Shown: positions 25,290 to 34,741 of the stretch, piece by piece
Position numbering within the stretch: the first letter of the stretch is position 1
Layout: the number at the start of each line of letters is the position of its first letter
Assembly (NCBI RefSeq): GCF_015999545.1
Contig: NZ_CP065546.1
Span: forward strand, 1,860,001-1,924,000
Length of the DNA: 64,000 nucleotides
DNA from: Lysinibacillus sp. JNUCC-52
GTDB lineage: Bacteria; Bacillota; Bacilli; Bacillales_A; Planococcaceae
Direction: 5' to 3'
Program-made: the position numbers and the translations under genes
The notes under the pieces: generated by a model
Told to the model about the DNA's origin: nothing
What the model saw: only the letters and a program-made list of their open reading frames with translations
Database searches by the model: none

Positions 25290-26810
25290 TTAATCGTTAT
25301 TACTTGGGAAAGCAAATGTAGATGCTGAGGAAGCATTACTAGTCATCCAGCGTTCTGATATTGTTTTAGTTTTTGTAAAGAAACGTGCCTGATCTGGTCC
25401 AAACATATGCCCCTCACCGAAACGTGAGCCTTTAAATCCAGCAAAGTTATGGTAGCCAACAGGAATTGGAATTGGTACATTCACACCGACCATTCCTACA
25501 TCAATCTCTGTTGTAAATTTTCGAGCTGCAAGCCCATCATTTGTAAAGATCGTGACACCATTTCCTAGCTCGTGCTCGTTAATAAGCTCGATTGCTTCTT
25601 CTAATGAATCAACACGTACAACATTTCGAGCTGGTCCAAATACTTCTTGTTCATAAATTTCCATTCCAGGTTTTACATGGTCTAATAATGTTGGTCCTAC
25701 AAAGAACCCTTTTGATTCGTTAACGATAGCTAGCTCACGACCATCACATACAACAGTTGCCCCTTGTGATTGTCCTTTTTCGATTGCAGCAAGAATTGCT
25801 TCTTTTGATTGTTGTGAAATAACTGGACCAAAGTCTGTATCTGCATCTGTGTAAGCGCCTACTTTTAATGCCGTAATTTTTTCTTTTAATATCGCTACTA
25901 AACGATCTGCCGTTTCTTTACCAACAGGCATAATTGTAGAAATCGCCATACAACGTTGTGATGCAGCCCCATATGCTGCACCGATAAATGCATTTGCAAC
26001 TTGCTCTAAATCTGCATCGGGCATTACGACCATATTATTTTTACCACCACCTAAAGCAGTGACACGTTTCCCATATTTTGACCCTGTTTCATATATATAT
26101 TTAGCAACAGGTGTTGACCCTACAAATGAAATCGCTTGCACAATAGGGTTTTCTAAAAGCTCATTCACTGCATCTTTATCGCCATTGACTACTGTCCAAA
26201 TACCATCTGGCAATCCAGCCTTTTTCCAAAGCTCACTTACATATAAGGCTGTCATCGGTACTCTCTCTGAGGCTTTTAATACAACGGCGTTCCCTACAGC
26301 AATAGCCATACTTGTTTGTGCTAACGGCACCATAATTGGGAAATTAAATGGAGAAATTGCTGCTACAACGCCTAATGGATACTTGGCTGAATAGGCATTA
26401 ATTTGACCACCGACGTTAACAGAGTACTCACCTTTCACTAGATGAGGAGCACCAATTGCTAAATCCACGGACTCTAGCCCTCGTGTAATTTCACCTCTTG
26501 CATCTTCAATCGTTTTACCACTTTCCGTACAAATTATTTGTAATAATTCTTCCATATTATCTGTCACTAAATTACGGAACTTTAGTACAACCTCCGCACG
26601 TTTGGATACAGATGTATCACGCCATTTAGGGAATGCTTCCTGCGCTTTAGCAATTGCCTCACGTGTCTCTTCTACCGTTGCTAGCGGAACTTTCGCGATG
26701 ACATCACCTGTTGTAGGATTATAAACCGAACCATACCGACCGCTTTGCCCCTCAATCATTTCTCCACCGATAAAATGCGTTAATGTTTTCACTTCTTGTG
26801 CTGTTGTCAT
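25290..26810 (-). CDS. mmsA: Methylmalonate-semialdehyde dehydrogenase (CoA-acylating)
   Basis: A 506-aa aldehyde dehydrogenase of the MMSDH subfamily: PFNFPIMVPLAQ, ALGGGKNNMVVMPDAD in place of the usual ALDH glutamate motif, catalytic Cys in ASQRCMAIS and GVNVPIPIPVGYHNF near the end. It converts (methyl)malonate semialdehyde to propionyl-CoA or acetyl-CoA. It is slightly longer than usual at the C-terminus. It lies between the GntP permease and a 3-hydroxyisobutyrate dehydrogenase-like gene, the enzyme expected to supply its substrate. RBS AAAGGAGGAAAAC before ATG. Confidence 0.88.
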   Translation of the reverse strand: MTTAQEVKTLTHFIGGEMIEGQSGRYGSVYNPTTGDVIAKVPLATVEETREAIAKAQEAFPKWRDTSVSKRAEVVLKFRNLVTDNMEELLQIICTESGKTIEDARGEITRGLESVDLAIGAPHLVKGEYSVNVGGQINAYSAKYPLGVVAAISPFNFPIMVPLAQTSMAIAVGNAVVLKASERVPMTALYVSELWKKAGLPDGIWTVVNGDKDAVNELLENPIVQAISFVGSTPVAKYIYETGSKYGKRVTALGGGKNNMVVMPDADLEQVANAFIGAAYGAASQRCMAISTIMPVGKETADRLVAILKEKITALKVGAYTDADTDFGPVISQQSKEAILAAIEKGQSQGATVVCDGRELAIVNESKGFFVGPTLLDHVKPGMEIYEQEVFGPARNVVRVDSLEEAIELINEHELGNGVTIFTNDGLAARKFTTEIDVGMVGVNVPIPIPVGYHNFAGFKGSRFGEGHMFGPDQARFFTKTKTISERWMTSNASSASTFAFPSNND

Positions 26811-26832
26811 AATTGTTTTCCTCCTTTAATGT

Positions 26833-27726
26833 TTAATGTTGTTTAATAATGCATTTTTCCTTCAAACTTAAATAAGCTGCAGACATATCGTTCTCACCAT
26901 AGCCTTCCGCTGCTATATCATTGTAAAGATGGACTAGCTGTTCGCCTATTCGAAGAGGGACACCTGCTTCATCAGCCATATTTTTAGCTAGCCTTAAATC
27001 TTTTAGTAATAAATTCGTAGAAAACCCAGGCTCATAATTTTCATTTTTCATGTATTCTAAGTAATTACGTTCGTAAATACGACTTTGACCATAGCTATTA
27101 CTTAATACTTCGTAAAGTGTATTAGCTGAAATCCCCATTTTTTCTCCGAGGACAATCGTTTCCGCTACAGCCTGCGTATAAAAACCAATCATTAAATTGT
27201 TAAGTAACTTAATACGTGTACCGATACTAGGTGATGTACCAAGGTGATAGATGTTTTTTCCAACTATTCCGAAAATTTTTTCACCACTTTGATAATCTTT
27301 TTCTTCTCCACCAACCATAATTGTTAAAGTTGCATTTATTGCTCCAATAACGCCACCACTTACAGGAGCCCCAAGATAACGTAAATCAAATGATTGCGCT
27401 TTCTTATATAGCTCATCATTTAGCTCAGGATTTACTGTACTAAAATCAATTAGCAGGCTGCCTTGCTGAGCATTTTGTAAAATCCCTTCTTCTGAGGTGA
27501 AGACATGTTCAACGACTTGCGGTGTAGGTAAGCTTGTCATTATAACATTACTGTGCTGAGCAAGTTCTTTCGTTGTTGATAGACCAATACCACCTTCTGC
27601 AATAAATTGCTCCATTGCTTTCGTATTCGTGTCAAAACCGTACACTTCATAACCAGCACGAAGTAGATTAATCGACATTGGTAACCCCATATTGCCTAGG
27701 CCTATAAAACCTAACTTCTCTTTCAT
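26833..27726 (-). CDS. 3-hydroxyisobutyrate dehydrogenase-like NAD-binding protein
   Basis: A 297-aa beta-hydroxyacid dehydrogenase with the N-terminal dinucleotide motif GFIGLGNMGLPMSINLLRAG, the substrate motif YLGAPVSGGVIGA near residue 120 and catalytic Lys in KLLNNLMIGFY. The class oxidises 3-hydroxyisobutyrate to methylmalonate semialdehyde, the substrate of the next enzyme in the operon. It is the first gene of the operon, divergent from a TetR regulator with a strong palindrome between them. Confidence 0.85.
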   Translation of the reverse strand: MKEKLGFIGLGNMGLPMSINLLRAGYEVYGFDTNTKAMEQFIAEGGIGLSTTKELAQHSNVIMTSLPTPQVVEHVFTSEEGILQNAQQGSLLIDFSTVNPELNDELYKKAQSFDLRYLGAPVSGGVIGAINATLTIMVGGEEKDYQSGEKIFGIVGKNIYHLGTSPSIGTRIKLLNNLMIGFYTQAVAETIVLGEKMGISANTLYEVLSNSYGQSRIYERNYLEYMKNENYEPGFSTNLLLKDLRLAKNMADEAGVPLRIGEQLVHLYNDIAAEGYGENDMSAAYLSLKEKCIIKQH

Positions 27727-27821
27727 TTGAGTCCCCCATTTCCTGCGATTTGCATAATAAGTGCTGATACACTAGCAAACTTTACGTTTTTATCGTAACA
27801 TTAATAGCGAGATACTCTCGA

Positions 27822-27846
27822 TGACCGCAGTCACTGACTTCGGTCA
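27822..27846. promoter_or_regulatory. Palindromic operator between catabolic operon and TetR gene
   Basis: A 25-bp palindrome: outer arms TGACCG and CGGTCA, inner arms AGTCA and TGACT around one central base, with a single mismatched pair between outer and inner arms. It lies between the divergent dehydrogenase and TetR genes, so it is the likely TetR binding site. Confidence 0.7.
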
Positions 27847-27956
27847 CTTAAATCATAAACAAACTTAATAGAGCGCGTCAATTAAATTTTTTATATTTTC
27901 TGAATAAATTTGATTTTTATTATTATAGAATATTTTATTTACGGAGGCAGAAGGGC

Positions 27957-28574
27957 ATGAATTCGTTAACTACACGCCAAAAGAAGGCATTAGAAACAAG
28001 GGAAAAGTTACTCAAAACATCATTAGAATTATTTAATAAGCATGGCTATGAGCATGTGTCTGTTGAACAAATTACGAAAGCATGTAACGTATCAAAGGGG
28101 ACATTCTATACACATTTCCCATCTAAATATGATGTTATTTTGGAAAAGTTCGAGGAGCTTGATAGTTTTTATAGTACAGTTGAAAAAAAAATTGATCAAA
28201 CATTATCAGCAAATGACAAAATTCTTGCGCTTTACAAGGAACAAATGTTGTATTTGACGAATGTTGTTGGCAAAGATTTATTACGAACAGTCTATTCTGC
28301 CGCAATGACTAATCAAGTTGAGCAAAACCATTATTTAATTAGCCCTCAGCGCAAAATCTTCCAAATAATTAATCGCTATATTGATGAAGGCGTGCAGCAA
28401 GGAGAGTTTGTTAACGAACTACAAGCGCAACAAATGCAACAAATTATACAGCGTTGTATGCGCGCAAATGTTTATGATTGGTTAATTCATAACGAGGAAT
28501 TTGATTTAGTGTCAGAAATGGCAAACTTCACAGCGATTGTATTAAATGGCATGAAGGCATATCCTACAAAATAG
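27957..28574 (+). CDS. TetR family transcriptional regulator
   Basis: A 205-aa TetR protein. The N-terminal HTH reads HGYEHVSVEQITKACNVSKG followed by TFYTHFPSKYDV, and the rest is helical ligand-binding domain. It is divergent from the five-gene hydroxy-acid operon, with a 25-bp palindrome between them, so local repression of that operon is likely. RBS GGAGGCAGAAGGGC precedes the ATG and a clear terminator follows. Confidence 0.88.
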   Translation: MNSLTTRQKKALETREKLLKTSLELFNKHGYEHVSVEQITKACNVSKGTFYTHFPSKYDVILEKFEELDSFYSTVEKKIDQTLSANDKILALYKEQMLYLTNVVGKDLLRTVYSAAMTNQVEQNHYLISPQRKIFQIINRYIDEGVQQGEFVNELQAQQMQQIIQRCMRANVYDWLIHNEEFDLVSEMANFTAIVLNGMKAYPTK

Positions 28575-28586
28575 GCAAAATTATAA

Positions 28587-28619
28587 AAAGAGCACCTCGA
28601 TATTTTCGAGGTGCTCTTT
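28587..28619 (+). terminator. Terminator of the TetR gene
   Basis: AAAGAGCACCTCGA pairs perfectly with TCGAGGTGCTCTTT around TATTT; usable in both directions. Confidence 0.9.
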
Positions 28620-28664
28620 GTGTTGACAGAAGGCATATAGTTCATGCTCTCTTTTTGTTAATTA

Positions 28665-28797
28665 GTTGATTGGCGCAGAGGGTGGGCGACTCCTGCGGGA
28701 ACAGCACAAAACGTAAGACGCGGGCATTCCGCACGTTAGCGAGGGTTGCGGCTTACGTTGTGCCCGCGGAAAGCGCCCGCCCATAGCGGAAATCAAC
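28665..28797 (+). repeat. GC-rich palindromic dispersed repeat, copy 2
   Basis: Bounded by GTTGAT/ATCAAC, with GGGCGACTCCTGCGGGAA, ACGTAAGACGC, GGTTGCGGCTTACGT and TGCCCGCGGAAAGCGCCCG. The inner and outer blocks pair to form a long hairpin. Confidence 0.85.
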
Positions 28798-28813
28798 GGC
28801 AATGTGATATCAA

Positions 28814-30823
28814 TTACCCTACAAAATATTGTGCAACAATCGTTTCAACAGGCAAAGGTTTATTGTATAAGTAGCCCTGCCCTTTTTGACAACGATGACG
28901 TTTTAAAAATGCTACTTGTGACGGTTCCTCAATGCCTTCTGCTATTACTTCAAGCCCTAAATTATGAGACATGGAAATAATTGCTTTAATAATCGCCTCA
29001 TTTTTATCATCCTTTTCGATATCAGCAATAAACGATTGGTCAATTTTTATAATATCGATTGGATAACGTTTCAAGTAGCTAAGTGATGAATAACCCGTAC
29101 CAAAATCATCTACCGAAACATATACCCCTAGCTGCTTCAGTTCCGTTAGGATTGAATATGTTTCATGAACATTGGTCATTGAGCTTTCAGTAATTTCTAC
29201 TTCAATTAACTGTGGTGCCACATTATATTTCTTTAGTGTTGCTTTAATCTTGCGAGCAAAGTTTTCTTTTCTAAATTGTTTTGGCGATATATTTATCGCG
29301 ATTCGGACTGGGCGATAGCCTTTCGCACTCCATTCTTTTTGATAGCGACAAACCTCATTAATAATCCAATCACCAATTTCAACAATTAAGCCTGTCGCCT
29401 CGGCAATTGGTATAAATTGCGCTGGGGAAACAAAACCAAATTTACGATTATTCCATCGTAATAATGCCTCAAAGCTATTAATGCTATTATCATTTAAATT
29501 CATCTGTGGTTGTAGATGGATACTTAGCTCATTAAACTCGATCGCACGACGTAAATGAGCCTCCATCAATGCCTCATTTGGAAACACATTTGTCATATCA
29601 TCACGATAATAGCGATAATGTGAACGCCCATGCTCCTTAGCCGAAAATAATGCTTGATCGGCTTTTCTCACAAGCGTTTCTATATCCTTGCCATCAGCTG
29701 GACTTAACGAGATACCGATTGAAACACTGATAAAATACTCTTGTTCATCAATCATAAAAGGCTGTTTCAATGAGTCTAATATTGAATTCGCTAATTGCTC
29801 GATTTTGTCAATTGTTGCATCCTTTAGAATAAAAATAAATTCGTCACTATTATAACGATATAGTGCGCATTTTGCGTAACAAAGTTCACGAAGTCTATGA
29901 CTAAACATCCGCATTAGCTCATCACCCTTGCTTTCACCAAGGGACTCATTAAATTTTTTAAAGCGATCTATATCTACTAAAATAATTGTTGCTTGCTGAT
30001 GCTCATTTTGATTATCGTTCAAATGCTGTAGCCAATGCTCTTTAAATGCTCTACGATTCCAAATACCTGTTAGTTCATCCTTTAACGCTAAATAATAAAA
30101 GGCATCATGATCATTTATAAACGATTTCGGGTCTTTTACAAAAAAATGAACTCCTATTATTTCACCGTTAAAATAAGTTGGATGGATACGTAAATAAAAT
30201 GGCTCGCTACTTAGTAAATTACGCTTAAATAAACATTTAGGCATGTCCAATGTAGCGCCCTCAATCGATTTAGCAAATAATAATTGTACTTCGTTTACAT
30301 AGTTGCACTCTAATAATGAAAAAATATCAAGTCCTATTAGACTGTGATGTTCACTCGACAATACAGACGTAGCAGCGACGTTTTGATGGATAATATGACC
30401 TTGTAAATCAGTCGTCAGCACAGGACATACATGTTGTTCAACGAATTGCAAATAAGGCTTCGTATCCTTCTGTTCTTCACGTAAAATAACAGCTATCAGT
30501 GATGCCTCCAATTGCTGTACACTTACAGCAAATGTTTTTTTCATTTGCTCTGTCTCTGAATAAAGCTCCATCTTACGCGCAATGTTAAATTCTTGTTGCA
30601 CGATTTTCAATAATTGTTGCCAACATTGCTTAGTAAAGAATTGGTCTGCTTTCGTTGCTTTCACATCCTGCAACACTGAAAATGGGAGTTTATCGTTATA
30701 GTGAACTATTTCAAATTCCCCATTATTAGCTTTTTTCAAGCATATAACTGCATCAAACGGATTAAGCATTGCCATCTGTCGATAGTTTGCGAATTGCGCT
30801 ACATTATCTCTATATTTTTTCAT
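28814..30823 (-). CDS. PAS-GGDEF-EAL cyclic-di-GMP signalling protein
   Basis: A 669-aa soluble protein. Residues 1-235 contain PAS-like folds. A GGDEF domain follows (ELTGIWNRRAF, VDIDRFKKFNESLG), but the signature loop reads RYNSDEF instead of RxGGDEF, so cyclase activity is probably lost. The EAL domain (about 410-660) has EALLRW, ITESSMT, DDFGTGYSSLSYL and the LGLEVIAEGIE loop intact, so phosphodiesterase activity is expected. No membrane helices. It lies downstream of ppx-ppk in the same direction, with a 54-nt gap to ppk. Confidence 0.88.
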   Translation of the reverse strand: MKKYRDNVAQFANYRQMAMLNPFDAVICLKKANNGEFEIVHYNDKLPFSVLQDVKATKADQFFTKQCWQQLLKIVQQEFNIARKMELYSETEQMKKTFAVSVQQLEASLIAVILREEQKDTKPYLQFVEQHVCPVLTTDLQGHIIHQNVAATSVLSSEHHSLIGLDIFSLLECNYVNEVQLLFAKSIEGATLDMPKCLFKRNLLSSEPFYLRIHPTYFNGEIIGVHFFVKDPKSFINDHDAFYYLALKDELTGIWNRRAFKEHWLQHLNDNQNEHQQATIILVDIDRFKKFNESLGESKGDELMRMFSHRLRELCYAKCALYRYNSDEFIFILKDATIDKIEQLANSILDSLKQPFMIDEQEYFISVSIGISLSPADGKDIETLVRKADQALFSAKEHGRSHYRYYRDDMTNVFPNEALMEAHLRRAIEFNELSIHLQPQMNLNDNSINSFEALLRWNNRKFGFVSPAQFIPIAEATGLIVEIGDWIINEVCRYQKEWSAKGYRPVRIAINISPKQFRKENFARKIKATLKKYNVAPQLIEVEITESSMTNVHETYSILTELKQLGVYVSVDDFGTGYSSLSYLKRYPIDIIKIDQSFIADIEKDDKNEAIIKAIISMSHNLGLEVIAEGIEEPSQVAFLKRHRCQKGQGYLYNKPLPVETIVAQYFVG

Positions 30824-30877
30824 TATATCCCTCTCTAGGTAGCGTGTTTACTCTAAGTCGTCTAGTACGCTTATTAT

Positions 30878-33034
30878 TTATTCTTCATCTAGCGTAGGCT
30901 TTAGAGCATCCTTTAAGAAAATTTCCTGACTATTAATAGGGTCTTCGCTTCGATCAAATTCTTTATAATGATACTTTCCATTGGAATCTTGAATACGAGC
31001 CTTTGCTGTATCCTCAAGTTGTTTGTTCATAATATCCATAATACGGGCTTTTGCTTCAATTGAATAGACAGGGAAAAGAATTTCAACTCGTTTTATCATA
31101 TTTCTTGTCATCATATCTGCTGAAGATAAATACACTTTATTTTCACCATTATGATGGAACCAATAAATCCGTGAATGTTCCAGGAATCGACCAACGATGC
31201 TTGTGACGGTGATATTGTCACTAATGTTCGGTATACCTGGCCGTATACAGCATATACCACGAATAATAAGCTCCACTTTTACACCAGCAATGGAGGCTTC
31301 GTAAAGCTTCATCATTAAATCCTTATCCGTTAATGAATTCATTTTAGCGCGAATAAACCCATTACCGTATTTCTTATGACAGCTAATTTCTTCATCCATT
31401 AAACGGATAAATTCATCACGAATATCGAATGGAGCAACGACTAAATGATTAAAAGTAGGCTTTTCCGTATAGCCACTTAAATAATTAAAGAAGTTTGTTG
31501 CATCGATACCAAATTCCTTATCAGACGTTATAATGCCCATGTCCGTATAAATTTTGGCTGTGGCATCATTATAATTTCCTGTGCCAAGATGTACAAAACG
31601 TTCAATTTTTCCATTTCGACGACTCACTACTAGCGTTATTTTAGAGTGTGTTTTTAAATTATTCATACCGTATATAACAAGACAGCCTGCTTGTTCCAGT
31701 TGCTTCGCCCAATGTACATTATTTTCTTCATCAAAGCGGGCTTTTAGCTCTACTAAAACGGTCACCTGCTTACCATTTTCAGCCGCGAGTTTTAATGCTT
31801 GTATTATTGGGGAATTACCACTAACCCGATACAATGTTTGCTTTATTGCTAATACATTGGGATTGATAGCGGCCTCTGAAATAAAGTCCACAATCGGTGC
31901 AAATGACTCATATGGATGATGGAAAAAAATGTCCTGTTGTAATGCTTTCTCAAAAATATTTTCATCTGATTGTAAATCTAAAGGTGGCTGCGGGATAAAG
32001 CTTTCGTACTCTAAATGTTCTCGTCCTACAGAAATACCTTTCACAAACGAAAACATAAATGTTAAATCCAATGGACCATCAATATGAAAAACATCGTTCT
32101 CTTCGATTTCAAACTCTTCTAATAAATAAGCAAGGACTTCTTCATTCATTTCTCCGACGCGTACTTCAAGGCGACTGCCGACTCCCCATTTGCGTTTCTT
32201 TAACTCTTTTTCAATTTCCACGAGTAAATCGCGTGCGCCTTCTTCATGAATCGTTAAATCCGCATTACGTGTTAAACGGAACGCCTGTGCAGATTTAACA
32301 CTGTACCCATAAAAAAGCTTTTCAATATGGGCAACAATAACATCCTCAAGAAGTACAATAACCGTTTCTCCCTCAGCACAAGGTACTTTAATATAGCGAT
32401 CCAATACAGATGGTACTTGCACTATTGCCACTTTTTCACGGCTTTCAAAATCTGTTTCATCTTGTTCCAATAGTACAAGTAAATTTAAAGTTTTTCCAAG
32501 CAATGTTGGAAATGGTCGATAAGCGTCTACTGCAACAGGTGTGAGTACAGGGAAAATTGTCTCAGCAAACATTTCATTAATAAATGCTTTTTGCGTACTA
32601 TTTAAATCCTTCATGTCCGCAATATGTACATTATGCTGTGGCAATAAATCATATATTAAATGTCTGTATACTTCTGTTTGGCGACGTACTAAAGCTTGTG
32701 TACGCTCAGCAATTTTCGCTAATTGTTCTTTCGGTGTTAAGCCTGATTTATTTTCAGGTTTATGAAAGCCTGCACGCACTTGGTCCTGTAGCCCTGCTAC
32801 GCGCACCATAAAAAACTCATCTAAATTGGAGCTAAATATCGCTAAAAACTTCAGACGTTCCAGCAGAGGATTATTGACATCCTCTGCTTCTTCTAAAACA
32901 CGCTCATTAAATGCCAGCCAGCTTAATTCCCGATTATTATAATATTGAGGCTTTGCAATTTCTTCGAGTAAACGGCTATGTGCTTCTGAAAATTCATCTT
33001 CATGTAAGCGGTTGTTCGTTACTTCCGTTGTCAT
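30878..33034 (-). CDS. ppk1: Polyphosphate kinase 1
   Basis: A 718-aa PPK1. The N-terminal domain begins YYNRELSWLAFNERVLEEA. The phospholipase D-like catalytic domains carry RFVHLGTGNYND (site of the autophosphorylated His region) and IYWFHHNGENKVYLSSADMM. It makes polyphosphate from ATP. The chosen ATG at 33034 (GAAGGGTGG upstream) lies inside the end of ppx, giving a 35-nt overlap and coupling of synthesis and degradation enzymes. An in-frame start further upstream exists but has no better RBS. Confidence 0.93.
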   Translation of the reverse strand: MTTEVTNNRLHEDEFSEAHSRLLEEIAKPQYYNNRELSWLAFNERVLEEAEDVNNPLLERLKFLAIFSSNLDEFFMVRVAGLQDQVRAGFHKPENKSGLTPKEQLAKIAERTQALVRRQTEVYRHLIYDLLPQHNVHIADMKDLNSTQKAFINEMFAETIFPVLTPVAVDAYRPFPTLLGKTLNLLVLLEQDETDFESREKVAIVQVPSVLDRYIKVPCAEGETVIVLLEDVIVAHIEKLFYGYSVKSAQAFRLTRNADLTIHEEGARDLLVEIEKELKKRKWGVGSRLEVRVGEMNEEVLAYLLEEFEIEENDVFHIDGPLDLTFMFSFVKGISVGREHLEYESFIPQPPLDLQSDENIFEKALQQDIFFHHPYESFAPIVDFISEAAINPNVLAIKQTLYRVSGNSPIIQALKLAAENGKQVTVLVELKARFDEENNVHWAKQLEQAGCLVIYGMNNLKTHSKITLVVSRRNGKIERFVHLGTGNYNDATAKIYTDMGIITSDKEFGIDATNFFNYLSGYTEKPTFNHLVVAPFDIRDEFIRLMDEEISCHKKYGNGFIRAKMNSLTDKDLMMKLYEASIAGVKVELIIRGICCIRPGIPNISDNITVTSIVGRFLEHSRIYWFHHNGENKVYLSSADMMTRNMIKRVEILFPVYSIEAKARIMDIMNKQLEDTAKARIQDSNGKYHYKEFDRSEDPINSQEIFLKDALKPTLDEE

Positions 33035-34577
33035 CTTGGTTCCACCCTTCTTCAATGAAATTTACTTTAATTGGTGTTTTTAGAGCACGTTCTAAATGTT
33101 TTTTATGACGATTGGCTTGATATTTTTCAGCAGCCGCATTTTTTTTAACATAGATGTTTAACTGAACAAAATTGTCCTTAGGTTGCAGTTCAATCGCATG
33201 CACGATATTTCTCTTTGATACATTTAACGCATAGACAAATTTTAACAATGAACCGAAATCACGCATTTTACGATATTCTTCGCGACTCATCCATTCTATA
33301 AAAGGTGCAGCAAATCGTTGAAAATAATCTTTATTTTTATATGATGCTAAAAGTGCAAGTTTTAGTCGTTCTTTATGGTTTAATCCATCAATGGATTGAT
33401 TGGCAACTAAATAAAAGGTATGTTGACTCGCAGAGCTTAACTCGATATATTCCCCGATATTAAATATCTTTGCTGCCTTTCTCAACAATTGCCAATCTGA
33501 CTCGTCAAATTGTAAAAATTTTAAATGACAACACTCACGGTATAATTGGTCTGCTAGGTGCATTAAATAATCAACTTCTTCCTCAGAGCGACCATACTGC
33601 CTAGCTAACCTTCTAGCGTTTCCCTCAAACACATTATACTTATCAAAAGCATTGGCATCCTTTTGCAAAATACGATGGATAATAAGCCCTTCTCGTAAAC
33701 CTTTTTTCGTTAGTTGGAACACTTCACTACCAACAATGTCCATAAGTACGCGGAACACCTCTAAGGCAGGTACAATAATATCTGCGCGGTCTGTCGATAA
33801 TCCATCTAAGTGTTTTAATTCTTGAAAGCTTAAACTTCCTAAAAACAAACTAAGCTGATCTAAATCACCTTTAGATATTTCGTAACCATGCACACTGGCA
33901 ATGGGATATTGATGTCGTTGCTGATGAACTTGCGCAATATTTCTGGCACTGCCACCAATCGCAATAATCGGTAAGCCGACTTGCTGAATCCAAGGAAGTG
34001 TTTTAAATTGCTCTTTCACAAATGCAATTAGTTCTTTCTTTTCACTACTATTCATAATGTCACCTTTAACGAAACGTTGCTTTAACGACACCGTTCCAAA
34101 AGGAAAGCTGAAAGATTCAATCAGTTCTTTATTTTTAAACAATGTTATTTCCGTACTTCCTCCACCAATATCAATGGTCACAGCAGAAAGTGTGCCAATG
34201 GAATGTGCTACAGCAACATAACCGAAATACGCCTCTTCCTCCTCAGACAACAGCTCTATTTGTATACCAGTTCTCTCTTTCATTAACGCTATTATTTGTT
34301 GTCGATTCGTTGCTTGACGAATTGCAGCGGTCGCAGCAGCTTTCACATCCACAATTTCAAAATCATCGAGCATTGCTTTAAATGTTAATAATGTTTCTGT
34401 TAGTACTTGTATACCTTCTTCTGACATGTCACCAGTTGGTTGCAAATATGTACGTAAACGTGCAACCGTTTTAATATTCCCTAGCTCTCTAAGCCCTTCT
34501 TCATTATCATACTGATACAGTACTAAACGAATCGTATTCGAGCCAATATCAATAATAGCCGTTTTCAATTCATCCAA
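33000..34577 (-). CDS. ppx: Ppx/GppA family exopolyphosphatase
   Basis: About 525 aa from the TTG start preferred here (AAGGAAGTG about 5 nt upstream); an ATG eight codons earlier (34601) is the alternative. The ASKHA phosphatase motifs IIDIGSNTIRLVLY and TIDIGGGSTEITLF are intact, followed by GLREGLI and an HD-like helical C-terminal domain. It cleaves terminal phosphate from polyphosphate and/or pppGpp. Co-encoded with ppk1. Confidence 0.9.
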   Translation of the reverse strand: MDELKTAIIDIGSNTIRLVLYQYDNEEGLRELGNIKTVARLRTYLQPTGDMSEEGIQVLTETLLTFKAMLDDFEIVDVKAAATAAIRQATNRQQIIALMKERTGIQIELLSEEEEAYFGYVAVAHSIGTLSAVTIDIGGGSTEITLFKNKELIESFSFPFGTVSLKQRFVKGDIMNSSEKKELIAFVKEQFKTLPWIQQVGLPIIAIGGSARNIAQVHQQRHQYPIASVHGYEISKGDLDQLSLFLGSLSFQELKHLDGLSTDRADIIVPALEVFRVLMDIVGSEVFQLTKKGLREGLIIHRILQKDANAFDKYNVFEGNARRLARQYGRSEEEVDYLMHLADQLYRECCHLKFLQFDESDWQLLRKAAKIFNIGEYIELSSASQHTFYLVANQSIDGLNHKERLKLALLASYKNKDYFQRFAAPFIEWMSREEYRKMRDFGSLLKFVYALNVSKRNIVHAIELQPKDNFVQLNIYVKKNAAAEKYQANRHKKHLERALKTPIKVNFIEEGWNQDDNGSNEQPLT

Positions 34578-34644
34578 ATAATCACTTCCTTTATAGAACA
34601 ATCGGTAGTCTCATTATTTTGTGTAAGTAGCCCCTTCATTTATA

Positions 34645-34681
34645 CAAAAAAAGTCGGAACCTAAAAGGTATCCGACTTTCA
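34645..34681 (-). terminator. Terminator of cheV
   Basis: AAAGTCGGA and TCCGACTTT arms with an inner CCT/AGG pair, followed by a T-run on the minus strand. Confidence 0.88.
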
Positions 34682-34741
34682 TTTTTTATTAATATTTCAG
34701 GATACCAATTATTATAATTGTGAAGTTCCTTTTCACTAGCT

